Positions 33,730 through 46,298 of a DNA stretch of 64,000 nt are shown one piece after another. A model generated the notes under the pieces. The model was not told where the DNA came from, searched no databases, and saw nothing but the letters and a program-made list of their open reading frames with translations. The DNA comes from Antedon mediterranea (Eukaryota > Echinodermata > Crinoidea > Comatulida > Antedonidae), in NCBI RefSeq assembly GCF_964355755.1, contig NC_092673.1, forward strand, positions 15,567,001 to 15,631,000. The letters run 5' to 3'. Numbering within the stretch: position 1 is the first letter of the stretch; each line of letters opens with the position of its first letter. A program made the position numbers and the translations under genes.

Positions 33730-36700
33730 TTAGATATTAAGTTTGGATAGAAGAGAGATCAGATCAGCAATCGGTGGTCGAGTTTTTTTGCATCTCACGG
33801 CCAACTCATTAAGTTGCTGCCAATGGCATGCCTGGGCTACGTCACACATAACAAAGCAGAGGGCGAAGATGTCGCTTGATGTTACTTCAGCAGCAGGTGG
33901 TTCCACAAGTGGTGATGTTATTCCACCCATGTCAATAATCTTGCCCATCCATTCTTCACTTTCATGTGAAAGTAGAATGTTTTCTGCCTTTATGTCATTA
34001 TGTGCAATTTTGTTCTGGTGGAGAAACTTCACACCATCAGATACTGTCAATAGAATGTTAAGAATTGACGTCCTGTTTATGTTGACGAATTTACTCTTTA
34101 TTGCTTTTCTAAGAGTAAGAGATGAACTGTCAACTCCAATAAATGAAGAGACAATTTGGATGATGTTATTATCATCTCTTACTACGCCAAACATGAACGG
34201 AAATGATGGGTGAGCAGAACATAGTTGCATTGTGCGAGCCTCTAGGTTGATGTTATCTGCACTGCCATTTAAGATGGTTTTGACAGCAACCAATGAGTTG
34301 GTCGGAGTGTGTCTCATCAGAGAAACTTCCCCGAAAGCGCCTTGACCGATGACCACTGGTGTTTTCATCTCGTCGACTGGTTTTAGATCCTTCTGGTTGA
34401 TCACGTTCACGGTTGGCAGGAGACTCAGTAATACATCTGTCTTGCCTTTTCCTTGATTTAAATCTGTTGGAGCCGATAGCTGAAATCTATTTTTTTTTTT
34501 AAGTAAAGAAGTTATATGATTTACCATTTTGTTTACAGAAATATCAGATAATATATTGCCTGCTTATATAATTTGTTAGGCCTACAATAAAAAATAATTA
34601 TCTGTTAATGAGGAGACTCTTTAATAACACTTGAGGAAGTCGAACAATGACATTCTCAGTCTCAGAAGTCAACATCAGAATCCTATTTATAGACTTAATT
34701 GTGATGATATCATATAATCCTACCTTTGAACTTCTTCAAACAATTCCATAACCTTATTCTCTTCATTCTTTAAAAGTTTCTTGAGATTGTCTAGTTTTCT
34801 TTCTTTTTGATCACAATCAACACAGCTAAAAAAATAAACAATACCTGAAGAATTTGCTTTGAATTAGCTTGCAATTAACGTGTAATTGTTATTATTGTAA
34901 TTTCCTTTGCATTTTATCTATAGTTTTTTTTCAAACTTAAGCTTATCACTATAAATATAATATTTTAAATTCATTAGATCTATTTTGGTTATTATTGTAC
35001 GGATCCTACACATACCCTTGTTTTCTTGCACTATCTGAACGTTGTTTACTCTTTAACATCTTCTTGGCTTCATTCAGTTGTTCCTTTGCTTCCTTATATT
35101 TACTTTCATATCTGTTTGAATTATATTTTAATAAGTTATAAGATATATTTTTAATTTTTCAAAGACTTTGAGAAAAAGGTGTCAATAATATTGTTGTATT
35201 TATGATTATTATTGAATGTTGATAATGAAGACTATGATGAGAAGATGATGATGAAATTGTTGGTGTTGAAGATAATCATAATGATAATAGTGGAAACAAG
35301 TTGTGATAATAATGATATAATCAATAAATACCAGGTTAGCTTTTTATTCAATGGTATCAATTGATTTAGCTAACAAATCCTTTCATGATGGATGTAGTGA
35401 ATTATCACAACATTGAAAATGGGGTTAGCTTTTTCAATATAAACATTATACTTACTTAGTGTTTGTAGCATTAAGTAATTCTGTTCTCTTTTTCAAAACT
35501 TTCTTCAACTGCTCATTTTTTTTCTCCAACTCTTCTACAAGCTTTTCAATTCCTTTCTTCTCTTTGCTCTGTTGGCAATATTTCTCATTCAGCCTGAATT
35601 GGCAATTGAACATAATGTTAGATGTGTTGAAAATAGCATTAGCACAGATGGTTACTGTAGCTCCTAGTATTTAACTTTTGAATATTTACTTGGCATTTAC
35701 AGCTTCTAGACATTCTAACTCTTTCTGTAACTCATTTCTTTCATTTCCAACTTTCTTTATTTCATCACCTTTGTTTTTAAACTCTTCCATCATTCTGAAA
35801 TGAAAATGTTTGAAGTATTGAAAAATGATATAGGGTTAGCTTAATAAATTATTATTGTAGCTCCATTACTATTCAAATAATTATGTTACAAAGATGAACT
35901 GATCAATACTTACTTGGCATTTACAGCTTCTAACTCTTTCTTTTCATTTCCAACTTTCTTTACTTCATCATCTTTATTTTTCAACTCTTTCATCATTCTG
36001 AAATAAACATGTTTGAAGTATTGAAAATGATAGAGGGTGAGCTTAATAAATGGCTATTGTAGCTCCATTACTATTCAAATAATTATGTTACAAAGATGAA
36101 CTGATCAATACTTACTGGGCATTTACAGCTTCCAACTCTTTCTTTTCATTTCCAACTTTCTTTACTTCATCATCTTTATTTTTCAACTCTTTCATCATTC
36201 TGAAATAGAAATGTTTGAGGTATTGAAAATGATAGAGGGTGAGCTTAATAAATGGCTATTGTAGCTCCATTATTATATAAATTTGTTACAAAGGTAAATT
36301 GATCAATATTTACTTGGTATTTACAGCTTCTAACTCTTTTTTTTCATTTGACAATATCTTTATTTCCTCACTATTGATACTAGAATCTTCCATCATTCTA
36401 AAATTAAGATTAAAAAGGTTTGAATGTCTTGGCAAATTATCAAATAACAAATAAGGTTAGCTTAATAAATAATTGCAAAAGTTAAGATAAAACTGTTCAA
36501 TACTTACTTTGTATTTACAGCTTCTAACTCTTTCTGTACTTTTTTCTTGTCATTTGACAATTTCTTTATTTCCTCCCTACTGTTTCTAGAATCTTTTATC
36601 ATTCTAAAATTACAATTAACATTTTAGATGTGTTGCATAGGGTTAGCTTAATAAACTGTAGCTCCATTAATATTAAACCTAGATACAAAAATAAACACTT

Positions 36701-39700
36701 CAATAATATTTACATGGCATTTACAGCTTCCAAATCTTTCTTTTCACTTAATACTTTGTTTACTTCATCATCTTTGTTTTTCAACTCTTCCATCATTCTG
36801 AAATTATAATAAAATGTTCTTAGTGTAGTATTGAAAAATGATATAGGGTGAACTTAATAAATTGTTATTGTAGCTTCATTACTATTCAAATAAATATGTT
36901 ACAAAGAACTGATCAATACTTACTTGGCATTTACAGCTTCCAACTCTTTCTGTAAATCTTTCTTTTCACTTAACAAACTTTTTATTTCATCGTCTTTGTT
37001 TTTAAACTCTTCCATCATTCTAAAAAATAAAAATCAACGAAGTGTTGACAAATTATCAAATCAAAAATATAGGTTAACTGTAGCTCCATTTTTAGACTCT
37101 ATAGTTCACTATGTCGGTCGGTTGGTCGGTCTGTCTGTCTGTCGGTCTGTCTGTCGGTCTGTCGGTCCGGTATCACTATGCGTTTTATCGCTTTCTGACC
37201 TTATCTTGATATCAGTTTAATCTAGCTAGGTCAATTTTTCACAGTTTTTCACGGTGCGCAATAAAAAATTACGCGGTCTACGCAAGATTTAACAAAATCA
37301 CGTTTGTAATCATATCTTCACAACCATGAATCACAATTAAATAAAATTTGGTACTCATAAATTTCAGGGCATAAATCATCATATGGCAATACAATTACGT
37401 GCGTAGCGCATGTAACGCATGCGTACGCGCGCTTAAAATTTTCAAAAGTTATTTTCGATGAAATAAGAGTACGTTTCAGGCAATTTTAATCGTTTACAAA
37501 ATTGCCATGAGTGCGCATATTTTTGCGCGCGCACTGCGCGTTAAATGTTATTGCGCACTCTTTTTGCCCGATTTCTGTTTTCTTGACTTACTTTTCAACT
37601 TGAAATTACGTTATACGAGCATGTCAAAAGTGACAGGCTACGCACGTGTAAATTAAAAAAATATAAATGTTTTTAAACATTTCAACATTTTTAAACATGT
37701 TCAGTAATTTCGGTCAGTATAGTTCACTATGTCGGTCGGTCTGTCATCACTATGCATTGTAGCACACGACTTAATGGCTGTTGGCCTTGTTTTATTTGCA
37801 TTTCATGGTTGATTGTTTATATAATTATCTATTTTTAATCGGAAATGTTTATTTACTTTCATTTTCAATCATATTTATGACAAGAAAATGTTGTTTTTAG
37901 TCGCGTGGACGCGACTCTATAGCTCACTATGTCGGTCGGTCGGTCTGTCAGTCGGTCTGTCTACTGTCGGTCCGGTATCACTATGCGTTTTATTGCTTTT
38001 CTGTACTTTTTGAACTGTTTTGATGTCAACATGTGGGCATTTACTTGAAATTGTGGACCTCCTATTGTGAATGAAGTTAGAGTTGCGCAACGTGATCTAC
38101 GCGCGATTTAACGATTTTCTCGTATTTAACATAGGTCAAAAACCAAATAACATTTTAATTGAAACTTTGCAAAAGTTTAATTTATTTCAGGCGCTAACTT
38201 TCTGTTGAAAAAAAAATGTGTTTTACACAAAGTTACGCGCGCACGCGCATTTAAAATTTTAAAATGCGCAAAATTAATTTTTAATCAACTTTCTACCTGT
38301 TTTTTGTCATTTTGAGCATGTCAAAAATTCCCATACGAGCGCAAATTTTTACGCGCGCGGTGCGCACGTAGCGTTAAATACATACTTTTTTCGCGTGATT
38401 TGTATTTTTGCAGCCTTTTCTAATAATTTTACCAACTTTTAAAAAATTTCGACTTAAAATTACGTCATACGAGCACGTCGAATTGGATAATTTGCGCACG
38501 TTTTTGATGAAAAAGTCCAAAAATTCATCAAAATTATGCCTTTTTAGTAGTGTGGACGCGACTCTATAGTTCACTATGCCGGTCGGTCTGTCTGTCGGTC
38601 TGTCTGTCGGTCCGGTATCACTATGCATTGTAGCACGCGACTTAATGGCTGTTGGCCTTGTTACTATTCAAATTTGTTACAAAGATGAACTTTTCAATAT
38701 TTACTTGGAATTTACAGCTTCCAACTCTTTCTGTAAATCTTTCTTTTCATTTCCAACTTTCTTTATTTCCTCATCTTTGTTTGTAAACACTTCCATCATT
38801 CTGGCTTTCTTCTCATTTAATACTTTCTTCAGCTCTCCGTTTCTTTTCTTAAACTCTTTTACTAGCCTTTCACTTGCTTTTTTTCTATAAACATAATAAT
38901 AATATAAATTGTGTAGATACTTGGGTAAATTTTATTTCTGGTGACCTATCTATTAAGGTTCAATATGTCCTAGGAAGCACGTTATTCCATAAAAATAACT
39001 CTCACGACATTTATGCTGTATTTGACAGTTATTGTAAAATGTACACAAGCCGTGCTTGGAAATTAAGAAATGCAATTGTATTACAACTTTGAACTGTTTT
39101 ATTTTTAAAAAAAGTGTTTTCTTTTCCATTGCTGTTGCAAAATTAGTAGTTGTATATTAGTGTAGTTTTAGTTTGTAAATAAGTTTTGTAATAGCGTCGA
39201 GTCAAATTTTATGTCATTATCTCAAATATGTTTTATTTTCGTTTCAGTTTTAATTTTCATTGTTTTTGTATTGAATTTTGTAATTGGTATGGACGCACCA
39301 TCTACGCATGTGTGCCACTGTTAAAAAAGTGTTGTTCCAAATAAATATTATTATTATTATTATAAAACATTCAGGTATATAACAATTAACACATTACATT
39401 TTGATACTATTATAAAAATAAGGACACAATATTGTATAATATAATTGTTCCTTTTATCTGTTTTTATTTTGTTCATACTTTTCTCTTAATTTCTCTGCTT
39501 CCATTTCAATAGCTTCCATATCGTTTCTCTTAGTTGAAGCACATTCAACTTGACACAGGAATGTACTTATGATCTTAAAACAATTATTTAATAAGAAATT
39601 GAATTAATATGTGTTAGATAAAATGAAATGTTGTTGAATGAAAGTTAATTAATAGTGATAATAATAATGTGAAACTTGCAAGACAGGTTACATAGGAGTC

Positions 39701-40792
39701 TTTTCTTACCTTGTTGCCTTCCATTGTCCGCATAAATACCAAATCACCTGGATTAACAGTATTTCTTTTTGATGCTGAAAGTGGATCGGCATCTGGTTGG
39801 AATGATCCTGTTACTGGCTTCTTCTTCAACAGATTCATTCCTGTTGTATGCAGTTGCGGATCAAAGCTACAGTACAAATAGAATAAATCCAGACATTGTT
39901 TTATTTGATCAAATTCAAAAAATGTGAAAATAAATTACATGGGCTGATATTACTATTAGTAATTTCTATAATCTTAAGTAGGCCTATGGTCTAGCAGAGC
40001 CTACTAGATAAATAATAAAAATAACCCAGGGCTATGCTGGTGGGTCAGGAAAGGCATGTGTAAAAAGAGCAGAAAATAGGCCTAGCTAGGCCCTAGTAGA
40101 AGCCCTAATTAATATATAGGCCTATGCTAGGTAGGCCTACCTAGTCCTAGAGGTAGGCTTAGTACAGCAAACCAGGCAAGGCCTGGGCCTAGTCTAGCTA
40201 CATACATACAGGCAGTAGGCCTAGGCCTACCTAGGCCATATTCATACATAGGGTAATACTTTTTTATTTAGTTAGGCCTAGGCCCTAGCCTAGTAGGCTA
40301 AGCCTGTAATAAACCAAGCCTAGCCTATCTAGAGGCCCTTATTAGCCATAGTTAGTTAGGCCTACTACTACAGGCTAGCTAGGCCTTAATTAAGAAGGCT
40401 AACCTCTACTAGGGCCTAGCTAGGCCTAGGCTAGGCGCGGCCTAGCTATGCTTACCTTACTAGGTCTAGGCTAGGCCTAGGCTAGGCCTAGTTAGGCATA
40501 GGCTAGGCCTAGATAGGCTAGGCAGTTAGCCTCATACTAGGCGCTAGCCTAGGCCTACCTATACTATAGGCCTACTACTAGGCCTAGGGTAGGCTAGGTA
40601 GGCCTAGGCTAGGTAGGCCTAGCCTAGTTAGGTCTACCTAGGCCTAGGCTAGCTAGGCCTACTATTAGGCTACCTAGGCCTAGGCCTAGTACTAGCCTAG
40701 TAGGCCTAGAGCTAGAGGCTGGTTTTGGTTAAAAAATCTTACCGTCGTCGTGAACGACGCCAAAAAGGAAGTAGATTGATGCTAGAATTCAT
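33730..40792 (-). CDS. Coiled-coil protein kinase-like gene, copy 1, 15 exons
   Basis: Exons, 5' to 3': 40792-40743, 39866-39710, 39573-39479, 38884-38705, 37019-36924, 36797-36714, 36603-36508, 36397-36314, 36199-36116, 35997-35914, 35794-35690, 35593-35456, 35111-35016, 34825-34724, 34486-33730. Frames join into 2208 nt, 735 residues. The first exons give MNSSINLLPFWRRSRR and KKKPVTGSFQPDADPLSA. Exons 3-14 encode a long charged coiled coil (e.g. MMEEFKNKDDEIKSLLSEKK); exons 4-14 are multiples of 3 and phase 2-2. The last exon is a compact kinase-like domain: glycine loop IGQGAFGEV, VAVKTI with the ATP lysine, LEARTM, catalytic loop AHNDIKAENIL (HND for HRD, with Asp, Lys and Asn kept), DMG for DFG, and SDIFAL. 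Key residues suggest possible activity. I do not recognise the family; function unknown. No signal peptide or membrane segment was seen. Confidence 0.85.
37095..38660. mobile_element. Insertion in intron 4 of kinase copy 1, composite repeat
   Basis: Copy 2 reads straight through (cattttta then ctattcaaattt, near 58388). Copy 1 has about 1.57 kb between these, flanked by tta at 37092-37094 and 38661-38663. Inside, gactctatagttcactatg-like starts followed by (gtcggtcggtctgtctgtc)n occur near 37095, 37717, 37911 and 38560, and cttaatggctgttggccttg ends two of the subunits (37771-37790, 38640-38660). Confidence 0.85.
38909..39360 (+). mobile_element. Retroelement 3' end in intron 3 of kinase copy 1
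   Basis: It ends in (att)n at 39346-39360 and is flanked by the direct repeat tataaa (38903-38908, 39361-39366); copy 2 has a single tataaa there (about 58630). A short frame ending in SRAWKLRNAIVLQL precedes the presumed 3' UTR. The (ATT)n tail fits a LINE or a LINE-mobilised element. The family is not recognised. Confidence 0.8.
39980..40710. repeat. TAGGCCTA-rich tract in intron 1 of kinase copy 1
   Basis: A dense, irregular mix of taggcctaggctaggcc-type palindromic words over about 700 bp, just downstream of exon 1. Copy 2 has only about 300 bp of this tract (59240-59540). Confidence 0.9.
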
Positions 40793-40908
40793 ATTGCTAG
40801 CTTTAGACGTATAAATACAAATATTTAGGATGCGTAAAGGTAAATTAATTCGTTGTATAAAAACAATTCTGACGACTGATGATGAGGAGCTTTCGCTGTT
40901 TTCGGTGC

Positions 40909-40916
40909 CTTTTATA
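40909..40916 (-). promoter_or_regulatory. TATA box of kinase gene copy 1
   Basis: tataaaag on the minus strand, about 117 bp upstream of the ATG at 40792, within gtataaaaggcaccgaaaac. CRE-like tgacgt half-sites lie further upstream near 40945 and 41000. The same box occurs before copy 2. Confidence 0.65.
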
Positions 40917-41439
40917 CATTTTAATGTGCGTGCCACCTTGTACGTCATAAAAACAATTTCGCGTGTCCGGATTTATGTTCTAAATACGCGCTACTGTCGA
41001 CGTCATAAAACCATTGTTTGCTTTACAAAAAAACTATATTGATTATCTTATTAATCACCTAATTCAAATTCTGTAGTATTAGTATATATCATAAGTATAA
41101 CTCATTCTTTTAATTTTAGTAATTTTTACTATTGTAATTAATTTATATTATTGAGGCTGTTATCAAATTGAATGTGCTACTGGAATGATCCGGTGACAGA
41201 GGACGTAAAACCAAGTAGTAGATACGCGCCCATTACGAAATTGTTGCCATGAAACATAAACAAAGACTGTACTGGTGGTAGAGTAGTGTACGTGTGAATA
41301 TGTGATTTAAAAAAACCCGTAGAAAATGGCAGAAAAGCAAAGATTAGCGCCGCTACGCGGTGCAAGAAGGATTAATTGGGGCCATTCGGGCGGACAAAAT
41401 TATTATGATTGTGGCTAATGTCCGCTCGAATGGCGTCCA

Positions 41440-44168
41440 CGGGATTACAGGCAGGGAGCGTAGTGTTGTAGCAACAGTTAGGCCTATCTATCTTGCTTAG
41501 CGTAGCTCCGCTATCGTTGAGAAAAAATCTTTGAGAAAAATGGCTTGTCGGTCAATGTCTGTCGGCAAAATTTCAAGTCAATACTTGCTACTTGCTTGAT
41601 ACTTGCTTGATGTTATGGGTCGGTTAGAAAGCTAAATATAGCTTATATGACCCTTCCTGTCTTCTTATGACCAAAATATAGGTGCTTAGGGTGTACACAT
41701 AATATAATATTCCAAAGTGTTTATAAATGTGAAAAAGTAAACTTTCAGTCAAGGGACTTCCAATGATCATTGAGGAGTGACTTGAATAGATTTAAATTTG
41801 GAGCTTTTACAACATTAGATGGTAAGCTATTCCACGAGTCCACAACTCTACAACTGAAGGAAAACTTCCTGGAACTAAGCCTAAACTTGTTTTTATATAA
41901 CTTGTATTCATGACCTCTAGTTCCATGACAATCAACAAATGTAAAAAAACCTTCTGCATTCTATAACGTCAAGACCATTTATAATTCTGAAGATTTGGAT
42001 CATATCCGCTCTTAATCGTCTGTACTCCAGTGTAGGTAAACCCAAAAACTTAAATCTATACGGATAAGCCAAATGTTTTATTTCTGACAATTTTATTTTT
42101 TTATTTCTTTATTCTGATATAAAATCAATAGGATAAAAACACAAAAAAGTACCGAGACTGCAAACTTATGACTTGGTAGCTCTTCGTTGAACCGACTCGA
42201 TTTTCTTAATCAGTCCAATTTGATGAGGTGCCCAGACACAACAGTTAAATTCCAAGATAGGGCGGACTAAAGATTTGTATAGACTAAGAAACATATCCTT
42301 ATCGTTGTATCGTTGTATCGTTTACAAAATACTTATTCTTCTCATTTGTTTTACCCATATACAACATCTTGCACTTGTTGGCATTGAAAGGTAGTTGCCA
42401 TCTGGTCGCGACAAATTAAACATTATTATCAAGTGAGATCTGCAATTTTTCTTTGGATTCCCCATAATCATAAACTTTAGTATCATCAGCGAACATCTTA
42501 ACTTCTGATAATGCAACTTCAGGCAAGTCATTGATAAAGAGTAAGAATAAAATCGGACCAAGCACACTTCCTTGCGGAACACCACTTATTATTACTTATT
42601 TCGACAGAGTCCCATTTAACATTACTCATTGTCTTCTTTCTACCTTTTAAGAAGTCTTGAATCCAATTATAGACGTCGTTACCGGAGATACCATAAGCTT
42701 CAACCTTCCTTAACAGTCTCATATGAGGTACAGAATGAAGGCCTTTTGGAAGTCCAAATATGCCACATCAATATCACGCCCATCATCTAAAAGCTTAGAC
42801 CAATGTTCTACTATCTCTAATAGTTGCGTTGTTGTGGATCTAACGGACCTAAAGCCATGTTGATCTTCCGATAATAAGTCATTGTTGACAAAATGCTTAA
42901 TTAAAGAATCTCTGATATGCTTTCCATAACTTTACAACAAACAGCAGTCAAGCTAACGGGCCGATAATTATTACTTCCACCCTGCTTCCTTTTTTAAAAA
43001 TAGGTACAATATGAGCTTCTTTCCAATTCCGAGGAACAATACCTTCTTTCAATGAATTAGAAACAATTTTACTTAGCGGCTCAGAAATATAAGCTCTGCA
43101 CTCTCTTAAAATCATAGGGTGAATACCATCAGGTCCTAGACTCTTAGTCATATTTAAATTCTTTAAATATTTTTCAATTATTTGGGGTGATATTTCAACT
43201 TCAGAACAAACTGTATCAAAAACTCTTCTTTGAAACTCTGGTACGTTATCAATATTTACCCTTACAAAAACTGTAGAGAAAAAAGTATTAAGTATCTCAG
43301 TCTTGGACTGATCATCACTGTCTGTCACATTGTTCTCATCTTTCAGGGATGGTAGTCTCGCTTTAACCTTGGTTTTGGAGTTTACATATCGCCAGAATGA
43401 TTTGGGTTTCTGTTTTATTTCGGAAGCAATCATTTTTTCAAAGTTCCAAATGGCCTTCCTTTTCATGGATGTTACTTTATTTCTAGCATCTTTAAATTTA
43501 GCTTTATTAGATCTGCTTGGAAAATGGTTATACCTAAACCATGCTTTTTTTTTAAGCTTTATCATTTTTTCATACCCTTGTTTAACCAAAGAGGCTCTTT
43601 GACCTTACTGTTGTCCCCCTTTTTTGCCTTGGGAATGTGTCGTCCACTAGTTTCTGCAATAATTTCACTAAACAAATTCCAACACTCTTCTGTTCCACCA
43701 TTTTCAAATTTCCCCCTCCCAATCAATCTTTTTTAGTTCTTCATTTATTTGAACATAATCACCGTAATGATAATTTGGTTTTAACAAGTTATTGTCTTGC
43801 GACTCAATGTAACAATCAAATTTAAATGTTAATACTGCGTGATCGCTTTTTACCGAGTGGTGCACTTAACAAATGTCATCGATCATGTCCTCTTCATTTG
43901 TAAAAACCAAGTCTAAACGACTAGGATTCTGTCCATCTCTAAATCTAGTTGCTTGTGTTACATGTTGAAAATAAAAATGATCCTGAACCCAGTTCGTAAA
44001 ATATATACATTATTTTCCCATCCTTCTAATTTCTTAAGATTTTTAGCTCTCGATAGAATTTCTCTTTTAGTTGCTATTTCCTTACACAACACTCTTATCA
44101 TTCTTGACCTCCTGATATTTTTATTCTGACCAGACACGTCCTTGGGTGTTATCCTTGCAATATGCATT
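41440..44168 (-). mobile_element. CR1-type LINE, copy 1 of the duplication, internally deleted
   Basis: Minus-strand order: the ORF1 C-terminus starts at 44167 (REILSRAKNLKKLEGWENNV) and then jumps straight to endonuclease remnants near 43980, because about 0.8 kb present in copy 2 is missing. RT motifs follow: [55 protein letters not shown] and [12 protein letters not shown] in changing frames. A further ~140 bp of the thumb region is missing near 42310. The C-terminus ends LLNDHWKSLD with a 3' UTR ending in caagtatcaagcaagtagca-type repeats. It sits immediately upstream of the kinase gene. Confidence 0.9.
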
Positions 44169-45230
44169 TCGCTATATTTCTATATATTTTCGTTATATTA
44201 TAAACCAAAATAAGTCTGAAATGGTGGAAATCTAAAAATTGAGTCGGGTAAACCAATCCAGAACCCCCAAAACAACCCTAAAACAATCGCTTTTAACATG
44301 AAATGCCTACAGCATATGAAAATCTGGACTAGTCTATTAATTATTGCCAAAAGAGGATTTATTTGCTTTGCCTATTTTTTTTGCAAACAACTTGATGATA
44401 GGTGGCGCCATTGGTTTGTTTTAGAGTAGTAGCAGCATTATATTGACAGTGACTATAGAGTAACCAATCACCATAACATTTAGAGTCATCCTCAGCCTAG
44501 TCATATAAAAAGTTGCACACACATTAGAAGTTTTCTGGAACAAAATAAAAAAATAATTCAATTTTTTTTTCTCTTTCGTGGGGGTCACCCACATTTATTC
44601 ATTCCTTTTACAAATATATATTACATAACATACATACATTTTTATAAAATAAAGAACAATAAAATGCAATATAACAGCTAAAAAGGCACTATATCTATAC
44701 ATGTACATAAAATCGATGGAGTAAAAGTATGCTTTAAAAACGTACATTTTATGTTTATTGCAAGTTATAGTAAAAGTACAACTATTTATCATTTAAATTT
44801 ACTTTATATTAAGAAATGTATTAAAAAGTAGCTGTTTCTTTTATTATATCTTAAATCAGGACTCACAATTTGTTTCTTTATTTCTTTTGACCTTATATTA
44901 CATCCGTTACAAATATATACACACATACACACATTAATATACCTATTTACATTTACGAATCAGTTTAATATAGTTATTATAAACACATTATATGCTACTT
45001 TTTATGTTTTGGCCTTGTATAACATTTGTTTCATTCCACTATTTCTATTCCTTTAAAGTTCTTTTCTTACTATGTTGGCCCTTTACATTTACCAGTTTGT
45101 TTACTTATATGCTTGACCGTGTGTTTCAATCTATGTTTTACCCTAATACATTTTGTTCTATCATGTATTAGTTTTAGTATAAGTCTAGGTGTTAGTTTTA
45201 CACTACAGCTTGTACTAGTTTATATTTTTC
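44169..45230. other. AT-rich spacer, likely LINE 3' UTR in part
   Basis: No gene. The part next to 45231 is probably the 3' UTR of the Tx1-like LINE fragment. Confidence 0.45.
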
Positions 45231-46298
45231 TTATTTTATGAATTCTAATAATTTAATTTTAACATCATTCCATTTTATAACTGCTTTATACTGATTACAT
45301 GCGTATTCATTTTCTATAAGATTTTTTAATTCAAACTTAAACATATTCAAGATACTTTTTGATTCGTTACCCATCATGTTATCTAATAAACTAAGCCTTA
45401 TGCGGGATTTGTATATACAAAACGTAAAGATAGATGTTAGCTCATTTACAAGTTTATCTTTGGAACCAGTAACTATATCAAACCAATGTATTGGCGTTTC
45501 ATTGGGAAAACATTCAACAATAAGATTATTGAATTTTCTCCAAACTGGCTTAATCACTTTAAACTTAAGTAACATATGTTCTTCGTTTTCTATCACATTC
45601 TTACATCTATCGCAAATATTAGTTTTAGACAATTTCCAAATATGTAATCTTTTATTACAAACAAGTATGCGATGTAAAAGTTTAAAATTGAATTGCGCAA
45701 CTTTTACCATATGTTTCATATCTTTGACTTTATTATTCCATATTTTGTTCCATACCATAGTCTTATTTAAAAACTCTGCTTCCCATTTTACTTGGGAGAT
45801 TGGCACTGTCTTTAGTTCAAATATAAACTTATCATAAAAACCTGTTTTAACATTTGATTTGAATAATTCATTTTTAATATCAACATTAACTTGTTCTTTC
45901 TCTAATCTATGTCGTGCCAATACTTCCTTCCATTCAATAGGAATAGCATTCATGAGCTTGAAGTATTCTATTATCCCATTATGCTTTACTAATAACGTGG
46001 GAATTAAATCTCTAAGACTTACAATTGTGTTATTGACCAAAATGTCACCAATTGTTTTATAGCCCGACTTTAACCAATCTTTGAAGTATAAAGACTTTCC
46101 GTCTGACAGTATATGTTTATTTTCCCACAAGGTTTGAGATTTAATTTCCTGTACATTTTGAGGATCTAACATTTCAATATTATTTATTTTCACAATTGCA
46201 TTAATCATATTTAAATAAAATTCAGGCATAATTTGTAATTGTTTATGCTCTTCAAAATTAAGCCTACTTATCTCTAATGTACATTCTATAGGGTACAT
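45231..46298 (-). mobile_element. Tx1/L1-type LINE, ORF2 C-terminal third
   Basis: One uninterrupted frame of 355 codons on the minus strand. The second half reads VWNKIWNNKVKDMKHMVKVA, FNFKLLHRILVCNKRLHIWK and a zinc-knuckle-like CDRCKNVIENEEHMLL, as in the C-terminal domain of Tx1/L1 LINEs. The position where the fourth ligand (Cys) is expected reads Phe (HMLLKF), so the knuckle may be damaged. No RT domain precedes it, so the insertion is 5'-truncated. Confidence 0.75.

Larger units (their letters stand above)
33430..44168. repeat. Segmental duplication, copy 1
   Basis: From gaaagcaaccctttcagttt near 33434 to the LINE ORF1 start near 44168 this block matches 54691 to about 63983 in order and orientation, introns included. 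Differences are a few discrete insertions and deletions described in separate entries. Confidence 0.9.

Noticed and set aside
33743-34213. 156-codon plus-strand frame, repeated at 55013-55483
   Set aside because: Antisense shadow of the conserved kinase-like exon in both copies.
34487-34527. Extension of the kinase exon upstream to the ATG at 34527
   Set aside because: In copy 2 the same stretch has an in-frame TAG, and tag/ATTTCAG is a splice acceptor that fits the phase of the previous exon. The open frame in copy 1 comes from a longer A run.
36924-37220. Phe/Ser-rich plus-strand frames across the coiled-coil exons (also 38576, 58218, 58430)
   Set aside because: Antisense of Lys/Glu-rich coiled-coil exons; they end in repeats or intron DNA.
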